DNA of 38,535 bases from Nephromyces sp. MM_2019 (GCA_015657535.1 JADHZB010001155.1:16287-54821), one strand, 5' to 3'; positions 1-12,500 are shown, counted from the first letter of the stretch. Notes: generated by a model not told the origin, from the sequence alone. A program made the numbers and translations.

Positions 1-136
1 CACACACACTTCCACACACTCCCATACACACTTCCACATACACTCCCACACACACTCCCATACATACTCCCATACAAACTCCCACATACACTTCCATACA
101 CACTCCCACACACACCCACACACACTCTACTATAAC
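1..136. repeat. 12-bp minisatellite, YCCCAYACACAC type
   Basis: About nine imperfect copies of a 12-base unit run from the left edge to about position 118, and CA-rich sequence continues to about 126. Units differ mainly at C/T positions (TCCCATACACAC, TTCCACATACAC, TCCCACACACAC). It lies just beyond the last visible exon of the minus-strand VPS9-like gene, so on the sense strand it is a GT/GGGA-rich array inside or next to that gene's next intron. The window edge hides its full length. Confidence 0.85.
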
Positions 137-1803
137 CTCCCAATTTCTGCAGCCTCAATCTCTCTCCATGAACTTTCTCCACACATCTTCATCGTATCAT
201 CCTAAAAAACCAAATTTCGCACACACAGCAATCGTAGAAGCTTTCTTCACATCATCATAGCATACCTGAAGGAGCGACTGATGAATCATCGAAACAAAGG
301 GAATGAGCTTGTCACGCGCATCATGCCTGCTTAATGAGTCCGGAAAGCTCTCAACAAAACTGAACAGAGAAGAAACAGGAGAATTAGAAGAAAATGCCTT
401 TTTTGGAGAAATAGAGCTTGAAAATCTAGAGCAGAAATGCAAAAAAAGTATCATGTTGCGCACACACAAACGACAAAGTGCATCCTATCCATCACAAGCA
501 AACCACGCAAACACACGCACACTACACAGCGTATCCTATGAATCACAAACTACCCACAAATCCAACGAAAGACTCAGCGAAAGCATCAACTTACTTCTTC
601 AATGAAGACACAATAGCAGCGCAAGAAGGATGTTTTAGCAGCTCAAGAAACGCATTGTAAGGTGTCTTTGCTCGCTGTTGTAAACTACTCTGAGGCTGCT
701 TTTCTTCATGCATGTGCGACGGTGATTTAAGCTCCTTTGAAGATGACTCACTGCTTCCTTTATTTGCAATCCATACGCTTTTCGCAGGAACTTCATTCAA
801 TTCTTCACCGCTTACAGTATATTCCATTGATAAAGGTGGTAAAAGAGATGCTACCTGCGTACTATGCACATCACCTAGTGCTTCTGAGGTATTATCAATC
901 CTGAAGCCTTCTTCAGAAGCAGAATGACTAGAGGCTGCATTTAAAGCAGAGAAGTCAGCAGATATCATAGCTTCTGGAACCTTCTCATTATCTCTAGAGA
1001 TTATCAGGCTGGGTGCAACATCTGCAGCAGAGTTTTCAGCTTCTAATGATGAAATAGCAGGGTTTCTCAGCTTAAAACTGGCTAAATTATCCACTTTATC
1101 TCCCTTTTCCTGAAGTTATTCCGTGTAAAATCATCAAAACGTTGCGTTAAAGATGCTTTTTTGGGAGACTTAAGGGTGAATATTGGCTATTCAGCAAAGA
1201 TATAAAGGCGGGTAGAGCTTGGAAGAGCTGCAGCGAGAAAGTACTTTTTAGTTTAAGGAGCAAAAGGAAAAAAAAGCATTAAAAACTCAACTGTGTACTA
1301 AAAAACTCGAAAAACGTTGAAATGATGAATTTTCCAGAGAGACTCGTTGAAATGATGCATCTTCAAGCAAAAAGCTAGTTAATCTGATGAACCTTCACAT
1401 TTGAAACTCTTCAAAATTCAAATCTTCAATAAATGCATCAACTGCCTCTCGTTACCACTGTGCTCACTAGCTCCCACTTCGTATAATTTTTTTGCACACA
1501 CATCCCACTAACACTCTCTGCTTTCAAAACTTTTGTTCAGTTTCTAAACTCTTAACATTTTTCGTCTCCGTATAGTCAAAACACAACCCCACCACTTACC
1601 GCGGTGTATGTACACCCAACGGCAGCCGGCAAAACTTCCGAAGGTGTTACCGGCGTTTCTAGTAATGCTTCACGTTCTTTACCAGCTTCATGCCCAGCAA
1701 GCAAATCGATTGATAAATTTGCAGCTGAATTGAATTCGATAAATGCCTGAAACACATAAGCTATCTCTCTTATCTTTGAAAATAAAGCGGATCGTATTGA
1801 CAT
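137..1803 (-). CDS. Probable VPS9-domain protein, spliced, 3' end outside the window
   Basis: Four exons join in one frame: 1803-1600, 1109-595, 359-266 and 201-137. Donors are GTAAGT, GTAAGT, GTATGC and GTTATA; acceptors are AACTTCAG, CTGTTCAG and TTTTTTAG. Phases match at each junction (0, 2, 0) and the last visible donor is phase 2. The first ~215 residues are Ser/Glu-rich and unrecognised. From residue ~217 the product reads TPYNAFLELLKHPSCAAIVS, then SLKNFVESFPDSL, which resembles the first helices of VPS9 domains (guanine exchange factors for Rab5-type GTPases on endosomes). Exon 4 (WREIEAAEIG) could be the next helices, but the catalytic Asp/Tyr region is off the window. Start: ATG at 1803, with an out-of-frame ATG five bases upstream opening a 12-codon overlapping ORF. 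The frame stays open ~20 codons upstream of the ATG, so a further 5' exon is possible. Gene existence is well supported; the VPS9 call rests on a short motif. Confidence 0.6.
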
Positions 1804-2008
1804 AGCATTTCTCTCGACGTCACATGCGTGGAATTGCGCACGAAATTTTGCACAATCTCTCTTTGATTAAGCACATACTAGCGTGCCAGAGCGTGTGCGT
1901 ATAAATGCGCAAACTTCCATGTAGTTTCTTTCGCAACTGTTTGCTTTTCATGTTGATAAGCCGGCAATCCCGCCACATTAACCTTCATTTTATACAGAAA
2001 AATTCTTC

Positions 2009-3182
2009 CTACCAAATCATCAACACACACACTATATAACCACTATTCCCCTGACTCATACTTTCTTCCATACTTACTAGTGGATCATCGGAACGAGTGT
2101 TTTTCACCCTAAAATCTTCTTGAAACGCCTCTTCTTCATGAATTTCCGGCAAAAAACTCCAAGAACCGGTCAAGAGATGAGGCTCAAACTGAGGAAAAAA
2201 CCTTTCCTGCAACAAGTCTTCAGGCAGCTTATCCAACATCATTCTCGGGCAACTCTCAGGGTGTGCGGGTAGGAATTCTTTCAGCTCATCAGGAAAAGAT
2301 TCTAAAACCTCAGCCCCAGGGTAATCATTGTCCCCTAAATTGAATTTGCTCGCTCCAAAAACTTCATCATAAAAAATGTCAGCTTTACCGGCAGAAAAAG
2401 GCACATCTTCATTTAAAGAGGCAGAAAAATTCTTTTCTTCGCTATTAAGCAGCTTCAAGGTATCTTCGCAGTAGGTATCTTCAATTCTACTCCCAGAGAG
2501 CTGATAAATTTCGTTAAGTCCAACGTCTTCACTACCACCATCAGCACTCTTGCTTGATGCTTCTTCATCGTGGCCTTGCTTTTCGGAAATATTGTCAGGC
2601 CAAATTGAGACATCATCAGAATATAAATAGGCAGCTCTATCCTTTCCTAGCAGCTCAGGATTGATGATATTTTTATGAGCTTCCTTGTTCTCTACGTGAG
2701 GAAGAGAGCCGTCAGATTCCGTGCTGGAATCACTGCTACCAACGCTGAAACTTTCAAAATTTTCATCGCCAATTTGGGCGTCTACTTCGGGTCCAAACAT
2801 GAAGCTTGAACCGATATCATGACGAGATTTTATGAATCTTTCAGAGATTTCTGCTATTCTCCCAAAGGAATAATCAGAACGTATATCGTCGCGATTAGAA
2901 TTCAAATCTGCAGCGTACCAGAGATTGTGTGTCGCTGTGTCAGGAAAATCATGGGTTAGAAGAAGAAGAAGAAAAGGGAGTAGTTGAAGAGAAAATACAT
3001 ATAGAGATATAGGGATGCATATTTCGTCATCACAGTATATTGAATATCCCTTTAGGCACGTTATGTGACACACATCACGATCACTACTTTTCAGGAGAAA
3101 GGTTGGCATAGCGACAGAAAACTGAGTCAAGCATAGCACGGTAATGTATTCTACATATAAACCGACCTTCACTCAGATCCAT
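2009..3182 (-). CDS. Acidic protein of unknown function
   Basis: A long open frame (3172 to 2009) encodes a Ser/Asp/Glu-rich product I do not recognise. It has many short acidic patches, no obvious domain and no Cys/His metal motif. The frame's first 79 codons are probably mostly intron: they translate to a run of Leu/Phe that is really a pyrimidine tract, ending in the acceptor TTCCTGACACAG (exon starts 2934). I favour an ATG at 3182 with a 16-nt first exon (donor GAAG|GTCGGT, phase 1), which joins in frame. A donor four codons in (A|GTGAAG) would also fit. The 3' end is either the TAG at 2011-2009, or a 53-nt intron (2061-2009, donor GTATGAG, acceptor TTTGGTAG) followed by 43 more codons to a TAG at 1880-1878. 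The next gene downstream on the same strand starts at 1803, so the two are tightly packed. Confidence 0.6.
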
Positions 3183-3357
3183 GCTCGCTGACTCCGTTGA
3201 TGGCTTCACGGTGAATATTAAGGCTAAAAGCAATTCATCATATTTGTGTATTCCTGCCCATCCTTATAGCTTTTTCCAGCTAAACCTAAGATTTTTGAAC
3301 AAAAACGTTATATTCTGTTATCTCAACATTTTTCTCATTAATAATCCATCTATTAGA

Positions 3358-3510
3358 AAAATACTGGAAGAAGTAGGAGAAAAAAAAGGAGAAGCAGAAG
3401 GAGAAGATGAACAGCAAAAACAACAACAAATAGAACGAAAACAATAAAAAAACAAGAAGAAGAAAAAAAACAATAATAAAAAGCCCCAAAAGAAGAAAAA
3501 AATTTCATCT
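3358..3510. repeat. Purine-rich low-complexity tract
   Basis: The plus strand is almost entirely A and G with some C, in GAA/GAAG/AACAA blocks. It lies 180 bases upstream of the minus-strand gene starting at 3182, so on that strand it is a promoter-proximal pyrimidine tract, or part of a 5' intron if transcription begins further upstream. Confidence 0.6.
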
Positions 3511-4123
3511 AATAAAAACTTTATAAAGCATCTGCCTCTCGCCTTACGAGGATATTTTACAACCAACTATCAAAATAAAACGCCTTATACACCGCAAGAA
3601 GCTTTTCCATTTCAAAAAAAATAAAAAAAAAAGCGCAAAAATAAATACGCACAGCACAATAAAAGCGGCAACATCAGCACATGCAGGAAATATTACAGGG
3701 AGATTTTAGGTCACCAACCCCCACTGTGGATATCTTCAGTCAGCAAAACATTGCTTACAATTTAAAGTAAAGTTGCAAGGAAACACAGCCTAGGATCCTA
3801 ACCAGCAAATTAACGAAATAAACTGATTTTAACAGTCAGAAAATCACTTTTATTAGGCAAAAATGTGGAGAGAGAGCACAAATGATGTTGATAGATTATC
3901 CTAGAAATCTGGGAACACACAAAATACATCTTCAAAACACTAGAAATACTCACCAAACGCATCTCTTCTAAACTAGACTTTTTTCCAATCTCAAGACGAT
4001 AAGATTGTGGAATGAGCAAAAATGTAAGTGATAGCCAAGAATGTAGCCGAGGAGGCAGGATTTTTTTTAAATGAGCTTAAAAACGGCTTGCTAGTTGCGT
4101 ATTTCGTTCAAAGGCGAGATTGA

Positions 4124-4235
4124 CGTGTGTGTATGCGTGCGTGTGTGTGTGGCTGATGCGTGTATGTGTGTGGGTTCATGTGTGTGTGCGTTGGTGTTTG
4201 TGTGTGTTGGTGCATGTGAATATTCTTGTGTGTGC
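4124..4235. repeat. TG-rich microsatellite
   Basis: Imperfect (TG)n with TGCG, TTGG and ATGTG interruptions. It produces a spurious Val/Cys-rich reading frame across 4095-4343. No gene function is implied. Confidence 0.85.
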
Positions 4236-4573
4236 CTACACTCTCTCACAAACTACTGCGAGAGTATGCCGCCGAGTCTCCTAAGCCAATTGTTCAGTTT
4301 AGTGTACCTTGAAGTTTGTTGCTTATTTATAACTCGAATGTAATAGTATGATACAATTGCATGTCATGAATAACCATCGCATTTAGTAACTCTATTTCTA
4401 CTGATCTCATCAGATAGAGGAAGGTTATTCACGTTTAATCCGTTTTATGCCTAAATGAGAAGGAGTTGCACCATTAATGGGAATGAAACGCTTCGCCTAG
4501 GTGCACTAGCAGTAAGGATTTGGTGTTTATCAAGGTATTATTGGTAAATGCAGCTTTCTTATTAGACTCTAGA

Positions 4574-4688
4574 AGTGGTAGAGAGTTTTATTGCTAGTCT
4601 CCACGACTACTATATAGAGTTTATTATTCGTCTCTACCACTGGTAAATTCTTGCTAGTAGTCTCTCACGACTGCTATAAACTAGCAAG
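4574..4688. repeat. Nested inverted and direct repeats
   Basis: AGTGGTAGAGA at 4574-4584 is the exact reverse complement of TCTCTACCACT at 4631-4641. CTTGCTAGT at 4650-4658 is the exact reverse complement of ACTAGCAAG at 4680-4688. A diverged direct repeat (TTGCTAGT...CACGACTRCTATA) occurs at about 4591-4614 and 4651-4678. The arrangement looks like a short palindromic element or a decayed miniature element, but no transposase and no clear target-site duplication is visible. Confidence 0.5.
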
Positions 4689-7600
4689 CACACAGCGTAC
4701 AATGACGTAGCATGATATATGCAATACAGGTACTACCATATATATTATTCAGTATCCACAGGTTTCCACGACATTAAACTCAGTAGTATCCAAGGGACTA
4801 CGATATTGTGCATCTCTTGATTTGAGGTTGACTATATGTTGAAGCTAATATTTTTTAAGATTAACTATCATCATTTGAACAGGGAGGTAAACAACAGTAT
4901 TAGTATTTACGACATCAAAAACTTCCAGTGATAAATGAATTTCCATCGAATTTTACTGTTTTTCTAAGATTTAGCTTTTTTGGATTTTTAATTTTAAGGG
5001 AGATAGGCAGAAAACGTCACTGAGAATTTTAGCATCTCCTATAAGTGTTATCAAAACATCTAAAAATTTTCCCCCTAAGCGCTTCTCTTGCTGTAAAAAG
5101 AAAAGATTCTACTAGAACTAGTTTCTTATGCTCGGGAATGTTTGCTTTTATTCAATAAAACATGAGAATCAGGTGTGACCACCACTTGCATATTTTATTG
5201 ATCATTTTGTGGCACTATCTCCTGTTACTATAAAAGAAAAAAGACGAATATATACAACTTTTCATTATTCAAAGTATATTTTATTATTACTTTAGGTAAA
5301 AAAAATTTTATTTAACACAGAAATATGAATTTTAATAAAAATAAATCATTTCAGAAGATGAACGTAGCGAGCAAAAATGATAATACTATTGCAAATTGTA
5401 TTTTGGCTTTTCCCTTAACAAGAACCGACTATTTATGTAAAGAATATGATATTTTAGAATATATTCGAATACTACTAATTTGACTATGTCCTATTACGCC
5501 GGTGAAAAATCTTATAAATTAATGCTTAATAGCACTAAAAAGCCTAATTTAGAAGTTAATAATTAAAAACTTATATTATTGGAGCGCGCTTTCTCGTTCA
5601 TCAATACTACCGGCAGCATCACAGATGAAACATGTTCTTGTTGACATTTTTGTATTCGAAAGTTTTGCTGCTTTCTTTTCGCTAATAGCTATCACCCTGT
5701 TAAGATGCGTGAAACCATTATCCCTTGCCTAATAACTCTTTATAATGGGGCTTACCGAGAAAATTGTACAAACTTCCAGCTTGCTTCAGAATGATACCAG
5801 GGTAAGATGAGTGAAAAATTTAAGGCTTGTACTTGAACTAGTACTGTGAAACTTGCTGGTAGTTTTCTTCCTTTCTATCCCAGCTTATTCACCGATAACA
5901 AAGTTTCACCGTACCTTATAGTTTTTTTGGAAACTGTTGAGTGGAGAAATTTCCAGGATTCCTTGACCAATTGTTATGCATATTGACCGAGTTCTCGTTG
6001 CTGGGGTGTATTCAGCTGTATGCTACTTATTCTGCTTTCCTGAGGCTTACTCGATCAAAGAATAAGAATAAAACCTAATACTACCCAAGAAACCTATGGC
6101 TTTTCTCATTGCAGCGGGATTATTTTTGTTGAAAATCATTTGCGCAAGATTGTGGTGATAATTTAAGGATGTAGACGCACTTGTAATTTTGGTGGCAACA
6201 GGTAGATGGCGCCATTTTCAGCCAAAATTCTTAGGCTGTTTGCCCAAAAGATCTGTGATTTCCTTGGTTTTTAGCACTATTCTGTGCCGATAACACTATG
6301 GCAAGATTTTTTAAGTTTGAAGAAAGTATTTTTGACGCACTACGTTAAGCAAAAATCTACATCAGTGAGTATTTCATATATTTTTCAAGATATATAAACA
6401 ACTTGGATTTATGGAAGGGTATTTACCTACGAACTTCTACCTTTTTAGGTGTCCATCGTGCACGATAAGATGTCTAAATTAAAATTTTAACGTTTACAAA
6501 GCAGTTTTGCGACTGCTATAGTTACTTGATTCATCACTTGATCATATGTATATTTCAGTAATAGCCTTTTCAAGACTTTGATATTGCGCTTACGCCGTCT
6601 ATTTTTTTCATATGTACAACGCATACATATTATGGCATGTAGTTTCTCATAAGACGCGAGTACTCTGCCAAAAAACTACTAGCCATAGTAAGCCTGAAAA
6701 TTATTGGATATATATAATTAACCTACAATGGGCGGTAAGGCCAATCCAGCATCTCCTATTGGAACTTCTTTTGGAGCTAAAAGGCTAAATATCTCTAATA
6801 ATATGAACGTGTTAAGTTATTTCTTTTTTGATATTCTAGAAAATTCTGTCGGCTAGAAAGTGAAATGAAAAAGATCCAGAGATGGTAAAAGCTCCAATTT
6901 TTAGTGGCAGAAGTTCTTTTGATAGAGAAACCAAGTACGACACAAGCTTTCACGGTTTGCCTTATTTCATGATAACGGCCAGCTGCCCGTGAGCAGGAGC
7001 CAGATTGCACCACCATTGTACCAATTTTTTTCCAATAACACGAATTACGCAGGTCGTTTCATAACGAAAAAATATTCCGACGATAATGCAAAGCTATTAG
7101 ACCGGATACCAGCCTTATTATGAATAAATTTCATCTTGCATACGATTATTCGTGTATGCATATATCCAAGAAACCAGTACCAGCTACTGGGAATTCATCC
7201 AACGCATGGTGTAACTACTTGAGTAGTCTCTAAACGAAAAGTTGTAACTTTTTTTGCAGTGTCAAATAGCATTGCCCTCACGATAATTGATACATCTTGC
7301 TCGCATGGGCCTGATGTAGGCCCATCTTTAATTTAGCTTATTAGATTTCTTGTTTAAATAGCATTGAAAGCACTAGACCACAAGCTGTAGCATACGGAAA
7401 TCCTTGCTAAATAATACTCTTAATGAGCCACTACATCATAAAAAATTCTTCCTTATTACAGAAATGAACCGGCGAATATGCGCTTCACTTCCAGTAGCTG
7501 CATGACGCACTAAAATTATTCCTGTTATGTGCAACTGCTGGAAGCCCTTTACCAGCCTTGAAACGAAGCTCAGAAAAGCATAGGCTTTTCTGTTGGAAAA

Positions 7601-7881
7601 TAAAACCTGTAGTTTTAACACATTGAGTTACTTCTAGCCATATATTCGTATGACCGTTAAAAATCAGACTGCCTGCTCAGGCGCTACTTTTGCACTTTTC
7701 GCACTCACAGGAACACTAATTAAGCCAGTGTATGTTGGTAACTAACAAGAAAAGCGCACATTTCTATTTTCAAAAATCTTGAGCTGACATGATCCCAAGT
7801 ATGAGTCACTATGATCTAGTAAGAATCATTGAGTAATTTGTATGACGGGAAATGTGAGTTGATTTTTTATGTAAGAAAAGC

Positions 7882-8033
7882 TAGCTATATCTTTTGACAC
7901 ACGATAAAATTGAGCTATGTTACAGCACACACAATAAAAGCGAGCTACCTTTTTCAACTAACCCAGTCAAATGTGAGCTACATATTTCAAAAAACCCAAT
8001 CAAATGCGAGCTAACTCTTTCACAAACCCGCCC
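7882..8033. repeat. 33-bp degenerate tandem repeat
   Basis: Units begin with GAGCTA or TAGCTA at 7882, 7912, 7942, 7975 and 8008, with lengths 30, 30, 33 and 33 and a partial fifth. The two best copies (7942-7974 and 7975-8007) share GAGCTAC..TTTCAA followed by AACCCA.TCAAATG. Copies are directly adjacent with no spacers, so this is a minisatellite and not a CRISPR array. Confidence 0.75.
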
Positions 8034-9540
8034 CCCTTTTCTATAGCCACTCTCTTGTACATGCACCCACCAATTACCATCGCTGGGCGTCACTAGTACT
8101 GGGTAGCAGGCGAATGAAGACACGGAGATTTCCGCTTGCTACCATCCATGTAGACTGTCAGCTTCGTATTTTCTGCAGAGCGTGGGGTGGGCCCCCTGGC
8201 TTGCAAAGAGACTCTTCTAGCAATCAGCGTTCCACTGAGTTGAGATTGCCTGGCCCGCATGCTTATCACGCAGAAAGAGACGAACAATTCGCCACTCCGC
8301 ACTACTCGGAGGCAGGAATACTAAACTTCACCATTACGCCGTGGAAATCGTCAACACACATTGAACCATAGCAGAGTCATCGGTACCACAGTGTCTCCTG
8401 TCACCAGTATTAAAGTACAACACAGTTCTCTGCGGTGCTTATAAAGAATGTAGTTCCTCTTCCTACAATCGCAGCTCGAGCACTTACATTTCCATCCTGG
8501 AACGCTGGAATATTCAACCATTTTATCTCCATACTCTACATGAATTTGTGCCTAATTTTGTACCCGCTTATCACATTTAAGCAGGCAGAGGGATACAACT
8601 GAAGGAAGATACTTGTTGCCAATTTAGAGTCAGCTAGCGAGTCGCCACTGTTTTTTCCTGTGAAAAATCAATTTCCTTGGCGCACAAGAATAATTTGGTA
8701 GGTAACGTTTTTGGTGGTGGCACTTTGTTGGTGTAACGGGTTTAACTTTACAAAGGTACTGCATACGACTTATTGAGTGTGTCGTTTACAATGTATTTGT
8801 AATTGGCTGCAGACGATTTGGATTATTTCAAGGGTCTTGGCTATGTGCTAGCCACTCAAAATTTATGGTAAAATGGTTAGTAGGTATATTGTGTTGTATG
8901 AAAGACGCCCTTGTTTTATGCCTTGGGCTGTTATGGGGGTCTCTTGCATGTACTGCACGATTTGGCGACCTGTTGAAACTGGTTGTCACTCTTGAGTTTT
9001 GGATTAAACTCTTTTTTTTTTTGTTAAATTTTCCTTGAAAAATATTTTGTATAGAAATGTTTAGGGGCCGATATGCGCCTTCCGCTGCTACTTTACCATA
9101 CGCGAACACGCTGTGGACAGTTTGTGGTGCTTTTAAAATATCCGCCTTTACTATTTCTTTTGTTTGAAATTTTTCGCCTAATCACAATGAGATGCAACTT
9201 GCCTCGCTTAAAACTCGTTTTTTGGCAATCTCGGGAGCTTTGACCCCCCTTTTTCTCTTAAACACAAAAAGTCGAGTGCTTGTTCTGCAAGGGCTAGGTC
9301 TTTGAGTAAATTTTTGTTTTGAAAAGTAAGGGATACCAGAAGGTACTAAACAGCTACACACAGAGAGAAGAGGATAGAGCTCCTTCGCTAAAGACTGCAG
9401 CACACTTCATTTAATAAAAAAGTCTATAAAAAATAAAACCGTAATTGATGAATTTATTTGATACTATTGTGAATGTTTTCCATTTTGGCAATTTTCTATA
9501 CCTTTTATACAACTTGGCAGGCGATTTATAGACTTAGAAC

Positions 9541-12500
9541 ATGGATCCGGGAGACGAACCCACAGCGCCTGCTACCGTCGTCATTGACAATGGCTCTGGT
9601 ATGGTGAAGGCAGGTTTCTCGGGGGATGATGGCCCCACTTGTATCTTCCCCTCGCTTGTCGGAAGTAAGTTTGATTAGTTGCAGATAATTATGTTATCGG
9701 TTCTCCGCTTATGAGGCGCCCTTATTGCGGTATTTCATTTTCCATGTAGATTCTAGACTTTCCACAACATTGGATAATTTGTTAAACATGTATTTTTGCT
9801 AGGCGCCTAGAACAAATAAGAAGCATAGAAAAAATAAGATTGAAAATGCTAGAGGCAGCACAAAGTAGTTTAATTTTATGCTTTATTGCTTTTGGTTGGT
9901 GTAATACTTCAAGAGGTACGGGTTGAGGATTTAGGGTTGGGTGGTTTAGGGTTTAGGGTTTATGGTTTGCTATTCATGGCTTGCTATTTAGAGTTTAGCA
10001 TTAACGCCATTTTATGATATTTTAAGACTGTATCGATGAGAGTTTTTTTGATACGCAACGCTCCAACACTGAAAAGTTGCTTCATTAAGCATAGCCGTTT
10101 GCAAGAAATTCATCTTTTTTTTATGCAGAGGATGCATGAACTGTAATACATGTAATATGTTATTTTTACATGCATATTTTGCATATTGGATTGTGAGTTT
10201 TAGAGCAAAGTGCTTGCCTTATTAATTATCTGTATATTTGCTTATCCTATTTTGATGAATGCCATAGAAATGAATCTTCCCCAAATTTTTGTAGAAAATT
10301 TAGAGTAGAATCATTGTGACACTATAAATATCCAAATAATAGCAGAAAAAGTGACAAAATCTATAAATTTATAAATGCTAAGAGGATAGAGGAAGTACAG
10401 AAAACATTTCTCATTACTTGCATGCTTACTTTTTCTAGGTAGATATTTTGGATGTGCTCCTCAAACTCTCGTTGCTTTCTTGTTCTGTAATGAGGTTGAA
10501 GCATTGTTTTTGCTGAATTGACAAACTGCGTTTTTCCTCACTGAATTGCATGAGGATGATGCAGCACTCTGAAGATTATAGAAATCTTGTTTTTGCTTTT
10601 TTTATTATTTTATCATTTTTTTTTATGTTTCTAATTTGTATGGAATTACCGCTTGCATATTGTAGTCTTCTTCTGCAGATACATCAGGTATGTTAGGAAG
10701 TACATATGAGAATGTGTATGTTTGTGTGCTAATAGGCTCTTTTTTGGCAGAATTCATTATATAATTCTAGTCAAGCACCTCTTGTGAGTACCTTGTTAAA
10801 CCTTGCTACATCAACATGGGCTTTCTGATTATTTCTGTGTGTTGGAATCCCCTTTCGCTTGTTTTGCACTTGCTTTTGGGAAGTGTGTTATTCCGTTGGC
10901 ATACTGAAGTGGGTTGTTCTGGTGATGCGGTGAAGTTGGTTGTTCTCTTCACACACTGCTTTTCAATGTGATGCATACGATACTACCCTCCTCCCCCCAG
11001 GACCAAAGATGCCGAGCATTATGGTGGGGACTTCACAGAAGGAGGTATATGTCGGTGCTGAGGCTCAGGATCGACGTGGAATTTTGAAGCTTAGATACCC
11101 TATTGAGCACGGGATGGTTACAAACTGGTATGGTGTGCAGGACGTGAAGATTGCTTTTTTTAATGCTAGAATTTTTACCTTGAAGCTTTTGATTGAAATT
11201 GTATATGAAACGGAGTAGCTGCATTTTGAGTGCATTTTTATGCGTAAAATCACGGGTTAACGGCTAGTTTCTTTGCTATTCTAGCAGTTTTTGTGTAAAA
11301 TCACAGTCTTCATGTGTTCGCTTAACATGAAATCCAATTTTAAGAAGAAATTAATATAAAAAGTAGAATCCTAGCGTGCATATAATTATTTTTTAATAAA
11401 AAACTTTTTTTTCCTGTCGTATATCTTATTCCAATCATGTTTTATAGTATAAAAAGACCTGCAAAAAAAGAGCAGCTTCATCATATCCAGATCTTTTTTC
11501 TAAGTTTTGGTTGCTTCTATCATTAAAATCGCTTGAAAGGCTAGGATAGGCTATTGCAAAGTTTAATTGAAGGCAAAAAAGAGTGTGTGTTTTAGTTCCA
11601 AATATGGGTGAAGAATTAGTTCTTGCTGCCATTCTTTTTCTGCCTTTTTATGTATATGCTTGAAGATTTTTTATTTTTTTAAACTCACCGATTTTGTCTC
11701 AATGCTATGAGTAAATTGTAAGTGTGCTGAATTTGAAGATGATAGTATTGAGTTCCTAAAAACTTAGCACACCCACTTTTTTTTTAGCCTTTCTTACAGT
11801 GTATGTGTGTATGTTAGTCCCACCCTTAAAGCTTGGATAGCATCATTTTGTGAAGCTCTGAGTGAGCGGCTTGGGTTGTTTCCCTTATCAAAATTTTTTT
11901 CCTGCCTAATATAAGTGCGGAGCATCTGATGCTTGAAACTTAGTGTCTTCATCTTTTCGCTGCTTTTTTTTTTATGCGAAAGCGAATTTCCTGTTGTGTG
12001 TGTCGCATTGTTTTTTTCGGGTCTTTATTTTCTAGATTTGCAGTAATTTATTGGAAATCACTGCATCCTTGTGGCTGCTAGGAATCCATTTAGATCCCCT
12101 CATGTTGATGTGTGATAATATTGTGTGTTTTTCTCTTTTTTGGAATTTCTTTAGTGTAGACGGTATCTTAGGTAATGTTGAAGCGTGTGTGCACAACAGT
12201 ATCTCCATATTATTTTGTTTTTATCCATAGATGACTGCAGTGCAGTTTTGATACTTTTGCATACAAACATTTCCACACTTTCACGTTTTTCATCTCATCT
12301 TCATCCAAGCTGAACCCATACAGGCGTCTGCAAACTCTGATTTTTTCTATACAGGGAAGACATGGAACTTGTCTGGCATCATGCCTTTTATGATCAGCTG
12401 CGTGTGCACCCCAAAGACCACGCAACTTTAATATCAGAGGCTCCTCTTAATCCTAAGCTCAATAAAGAGCGAATGACTTCAATTCTTTTCGAAACTTTTG

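Larger units (their letters stand above)
3183..9540. other. Intergenic region, no supported gene
   Basis: About 6.3 kb separates the minus-strand gene start at 3182 from the actin start at 9541. I see no ORF with family similarity or a splice-consistent structure. Contents: an A/G-rich tract at about 3358-3510 (pyrimidine-rich on the minus strand, upstream of the acidic-protein gene), a TG-rich tract at 4124-4235, nested inverted repeats at 4574-4688, AT-rich low-complexity sequence at about 4850-5580, a 33-bp tandem repeat at 7882-8033, and a locally GC-richer patch at about 8020-8370. The last part (about 9400-9540) should hold the actin promoter; no convincing TATA box stands out. Confidence 0.6.

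Noticed and set aside
2955..3005. Apparent Leu-rich membrane or signal segment in the minus-strand acidic protein
   Set aside because: It is the pyrimidine tract of a probable intron ending at TTCCTGACACAG.
3181..3447. 88-codon plus-strand ORF opposite the acidic-protein gene start
   Set aside because: Its C-terminal half is translation of a purine-rich low-complexity tract and no motif is present. The spliced minus-strand gene is better supported.
3810..4085. Minus-strand open frame with a possible 45-nt intron (GTGAGT...CCCAG)
   Set aside because: It has no start codon near the beginning, no recognisable motif, and a length compatible with chance.
4095..4343. Val/Cys-rich ORF
   Set aside because: Translation of a TG microsatellite.
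7882..8033. CRISPR-like array
   Set aside because: Units are adjacent without unique spacers, diverge from each other, and the genome is eukaryotic.
8093..8371. Overlapping ORFs on both strands in a GC-richer patch
   Set aside because: Neither has family similarity or splice support; GC enrichment alone lengthens ORFs.
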